64,000 nt of DNA, from the NCBI RefSeq assembly GCF_006912135.1, contig NZ_VIRS01000015.1, forward strand, positions 146,683 through 210,682. The letters are read 5' to 3'. This DNA comes from Cryptosporangium phraense (GTDB lineage Bacteria > Actinomycetota > Actinomycetes > Mycobacteriales > Cryptosporangiaceae). The translations under genes were made by a program, and so were the position numbers. Under the pieces are notes generated by a model that made no database searches, was not told the DNA's origin, and saw only the letters and a list, made by a program, of their open reading frames with translations. This document shows, piece by piece, positions 60,198-64,000 of the stretch (positions are counted from its first letter, which is position 1; each line of letters starts with the position of its first letter).

Positions 60198-61050
60198 GGG
60201 CCGGCCATTCGGGAACGAGCCCGGGGATCGCGTCCTGCGCCGAGCCCGGAAACCGCGGAGGCCGCTTCTCCAGGAACGAAGCCACCCCCTCAGCCGCCTC
60301 ACCACCCCCACCGAGCGCCGCGATCACCCCCGAATCCAGCCGATGCGCGTCCCACGGACTGGACGCACCGAGCATCCCCCACAGCATGTGCCGAGCCGCC
60401 GCCACGGAGACGGCCGACGTGTTCTCGGCGATCTCGATCGCGATGCCCCGGGCGGTGTCGAGAAGGTCGGCATCCGGCACCACCCGCGACACCAACCGCC
60501 CACTCAACGCCTCGTCCGCCGGAAACACCCGCCCGGTCGCGACCCACTCCATCGCCTGCGAGATCCCCACCACCCGCGGCAGGAACCAGCTGGAGGCCGC
60601 CTCCGGCACCAGCCCCCGCCGAGCGAACACGAACCCGAACCGCGCCGACTCCGCCGCCAGCCGGACGTCCATCGGCAACGTCATCGTCGCCCCCACCCCG
60701 ACGCACGGCCCGTTGATCGCCGCGATCACCGGCTTCCGCGACGCCGCGATCCGCAACGCGACGACCCCGCCGAGGTCCCGTGGCACCCCGTCGATCAGCT
60801 GCCCGCTACGCGGCCCGTTCGCCGGGTCGAACGTGTCGGCGCCGCCGCTCAGGTCTGCCCCCGCGCAGAACGCGCGCCCGCGTCCGGTCACGATCACCAC
60901 GCGGACGTCGTCGTCGACGTCCGTAGCGTCGAACGCTGCTACCAATTCGGACGCCATCCCCGGCGTGAAAGCGTTCAGCCGCGCCGGGCGATCGAGAGTG
61001 ATCGTCGCGACCCGATCCTGTATCTCCAGCGCGATCGCCCGCTCCGTCAT
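60187..61050 (-). CDS. Enoyl-CoA hydratase/isomerase (crotonase) family protein
   Basis: 287 aa. Oxyanion-hole segments ARLNAFTPGMASELV, GAFCAGADL-type GRAFCAGADLSGG and AINGPCVGVGATMTLPMDVRLA; the first catalytic Glu position reads Pro/Glu near RRGLVPEAASSW, as in hydratases. Acts on an acyl-CoA in beta-oxidation or a related route. TAGGCT ends 6 nt before the ATG (leaderless). Confidence 0.9.
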   Translation of the reverse strand: MTERAIALEIQDRVATITLDRPARLNAFTPGMASELVAAFDATDVDDDVRVVIVTGRGRAFCAGADLSGGADTFDPANGPRSGQLIDGVPRDLGGVVALRIAASRKPVIAAINGPCVGVGATMTLPMDVRLAAESARFGFVFARRGLVPEAASSWFLPRVVGISQAMEWVATGRVFPADEALSGRLVSRVVPDADLLDTARGIAIEIAENTSAVSVAAARHMLWGMLGASSPWDAHRLDSGVIAALGGGGEAAEGVASFLEKRPPRFPGSAQDAIPGLVPEWPARPA

Positions 61051-61457
61051 GCCGGGAGCCTAGTGCCCGGGCTGCGCCCCCGATGCCGTTATCCCCAGGG
61101 GCCGGATCGATCGTCGGAACTGTCGTAGCCGGTGTCCAGACTCCGGGTATGCGAATTCGGGCCGGGCCTTCATCCGGCGAACCCGATACGCCCACGCCCA
61201 ACCGGTCCTCACTCAGGCCGACCCGCCGCCACGCCCGACCGCCGCCCCGGCCCGCGTGCGCCAGACCCTGTTAGAACGCGCCTTCCGGCCGAGCCCGCCG
61301 GAAGGCCCGCAAGCACGACCGGCCAACCCAAGCCCCCCAGCGCGACCGGCCACTGCCACGCGGTGCTGTCCGGCCCAACGCAACCCGAGCGACGATCCCA
61401 AAGCCACGACCACGCCCGTCCGGAGCCCCCGCCCCCATCGCCACGCGGCCGCTGCAC
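61051..61457. other. Gene-free stretch with one hairpin
   Basis: No coding frame with convincing composition on either strand. The only structure seen is a perfect 10-bp hairpin (GCCTTCCGGC/GCCGGAAGGC, 61280-61306, 7-nt loop). A single TTATCCCCA at about 61090 resembles one DnaA box with a mismatch. Confidence 0.5.
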
Positions 61458-61981
61458 CGCCGCCGCACCACCGCCGCCGCACCACCGCCGCCGCACCACC
61501 GCCGCCGCACCACGGCACCGCCGCACCGCCGCACCGCCGCCGTCGCACCACCGCACCGTCGCATCACGGCACCGCCGCACCGCCGCATCACGGCACCGCC
61601 GCATCACGGCACCGCCGCACCACGGCACCGCCGCACCACGGCACCGCCGCACCGCCGCACCACCGCACCGCCGCACCGCGGCACCACGGCACCGCCGCAC
61701 CGCCGCACCACGGCACCGCCGCACCGCCGCACCACGGCACCGCCGCACCGCCGCACCACGGCACCGCCGCACCGCCGCACCACGGCACCGCCGCACCGCC
61801 GCACCACGGCACCACGGCACCGCAGCACCACGGCACCGCAGCACCGCAGCACCACGGCACCGCAGCACCGCAGCACCGCAGCACCGCAGCACCGCAGCAC
61901 CGCAGCACCGCACCACCGCAGCACCGCAGCACCGCAGCACCGCAGCACCGCAGCACCGCCGCACCGCCGCACCGCCGCACC
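61458..61981. repeat. Large octanucleotide-based tandem repeat array
   Basis: About 525 bp. Four copies of a 14-bp unit CGCCGCCGCACCAC (61458-61513), then mixed 8-bp units CACCGCCG, CACCACGG and CATCACGG, five exact copies of a 24-bp unit (61681-61800) built from them, then a run of CACCGCAG units to about 61955. Because 8 is not a multiple of 3, all frames stay open and produce long false ORFs on both strands. Confidence 0.95.
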
Positions 61982-62265
61982 CGAGCCAGTGCATCCCCCC
62001 AAGGGGAGGCGAAGATCGAGGCCCACCGCGCACGTGATCCGCCGGTCGAGAAGAGGGCCAGGCGTCGATGAGTGATTCCGGAGGCAGTGGTCGCCCGGGG
62101 ATCGCCCAGGTGTTCGGTGATCTGGCCGGGGCGTAGCGAAATGCGGGACGCCCGGCCCCGGGAAGGGCGGGAAGACCCCCGAACGGGCGGCCATCCCGCG
62201 ATCCCGGTTCCTAGCAACGGCACCTCCGCGGCTGGCGCGCGCTCGCCGGTAGGCCTGCTGCTTAC

Positions 62266-62315
62266 CGGATTGGTCAACTTACCTGACCAAGTAGTCAGGA
62301 AAGTTGACCAATCCG
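62266..62315. other. 50-nt near-perfect palindrome (22-bp arms, one mismatch)
   Basis: Arms 62266-62287 and 62294-62315 pair except for an A-A at 62281/62300; loop CAAGTA. The stem is markedly AT-richer than its surroundings. An overlapping dyad CCGGTA/TACCGG spans 62246-62268. No U tract follows. Could be a terminator, a protein-binding site or a recombination site. Confidence 0.7.
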
Positions 62316-62782
62316 CATAACCACACGGTCGGCCAGCGCCCCGCATCGCGCTGAGGATCGGGGCAGTTGGTCGCGCTTGTCACGGCGTCCGATCGCCGTG
62401 GTCAGTGCGACAAGGCGTGTGGGACGCATCCGGTAAGGGTCGCGCCTTCCAGGGGGTCGCGGGCCGGAACGGGTCGCAGGCGGGAACGGGTCGCCGCGCC
62501 GTCAGGACCATCTGGAAGCCGGCGACCTGAACGGTCGACACAACTACTCTGCGCAGCCGCCACCAGTCACGCGCACCGCAAGGAGGCACCGACGACCGCG
62601 AGAACAACCGACCACGCCTCACGACGACCGCGCAAACCGGACTCGACCGGCCGAGCTGGAGCTGCCCATAAGCCCGCGTTATGAGGTCAACAGCAGAACC
62701 GGCCTACCGGAAAGGCTTTCGGGAACGGAGACTGGAGGACTGACGGGCGCCTACGGCTGGCGCCGGCGAGAGGCGGCACTCT
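62316..62782. promoter_or_regulatory. Upstream region of korA with hairpin and phased GGGTCGC repeats
   Basis: Holds a hairpin CACGGCG/CGCCGTG (62381-62400) and four GGGTCGC copies at 62438, 62454, 62471 and 62488, spaced 16-17 bp. No gene is supported in this 467-bp stretch. A regulator binding on one DNA face is one reading of the repeats. Confidence 0.45.

Positions 62783-64000
<1,218 letters not shown>

Noticed and set aside
61458..61981. CRISPR-like repeat array
   Set aside because: Units are 8-24 bp, directly adjacent, with no unique spacers and no cas genes nearby.
61132..62346. Long overlapping open frames of 200-300 codons on both strands
   Set aside because: They arise only because the 8-bp based repeat lacks stops; products are His/Arg/Pro/Ala or Gly/Cys/Arg monotony with no domain or ribosome site.

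Overview
The window is chromosomal DNA of a high-GC Gram-positive actinomycete. Evidence: very high G+C with G/C-biased third positions, frequent GTG and some TTG starts, ATGA/GTGA gene overlaps, many MarR/TetR/IclR/LysR/XRE regulators each beside its own enzyme or pump, a mycofactocin-coupled SDR, a type III glutamine synthetase and KorA. The genus cannot be fixed from sequence reading alone; a soil filamentous actinomycete (Frankia/Cryptosporangium/Micromonospora-like) would fit. A recurring feature is a -10-like TAnnnT hexamer exactly 6-7 nt before the start codon, so about twenty genes, especially regulators, look leaderless.

Layout. 1-2.9 kb: MarR-controlled quinone-reductase-like dehydrogenase (cut by the window edge), a hexapeptide acyltransferase and an acyltransferase-like protein, closed by a strong bidirectional terminator. 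3.0-15.8 kb: a coherent divergent catabolic locus. Leftward operon: DUF6282 hydrolase, beta-keto acid cleavage enzyme, bicupin, HpcH/HpaI aldolase, SDR, iron alcohol dehydrogenase, aldehyde dehydrogenase. Rightward operon: polyamine-type ABC importer (two permeases, ATPase, lipoprotein), IclR regulator, cyclase-family hydrolase. The intergenic region carries IclR-like dyads. The substrate is unknown. 15.8-19.1 kb: Kup potassium transporter and a sugar-porter MFS. 19.2-29 kb: a series of regulator/enzyme pairs (LysR/LLM flavin enzyme, ECF sigma/putative anti-sigma, MerR-PP2C fusion, aldo-keto reductase/XRE, TetR/TetX-like monooxygenase).

28.9-36.4 kb: NarL-type two-component system with a linked ABC-2 exporter (the two promoters share one dyad motif), MocR regulator divergent from a DJ-1 protein, and membrane proteins. 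36.4-45.2 kb: small secreted PG-binding protein, MmcQ-like protein, NAD epimerase with a cysteine insert, OmpR-type two-component system, GT-C glycosyltransferase, then an overlapping five-gene operon (GT2, DUF2064, methyltransferase, cytochrome b/molybdopterin fusion, membrane protein), probably an envelope-glycan or lipid-carrier locus. 45.2-49.2 kb: glutamine synthetase III behind a GlnR-like half box, DUF1059 miniprotein, an internally deleted esterase, RNase HI and a GH25 lysozyme.

49.3-61 kb: TetR/MFS/acetyltransferase operon, TetR/SDR pair with three phased operators, mycofactocin-coupled SDR, Gfo/Idh/MocA oxidoreductase, MFS exporter, XRE regulator, VOC protein, a rifampin-monooxygenase-like flavoprotein preceded by a 14-codon leader ORF, DedA protein and an enoyl-CoA hydratase. 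61.05-62.78 kb is a 1.7-kb gene-free stretch with a large octanucleotide-based repeat array, a 50-nt near-perfect palindrome and phased GGGTCGC repeats. It leads into korA, cut by the right edge. No rRNA, tRNA, IS element or CRISPR array was recognised.
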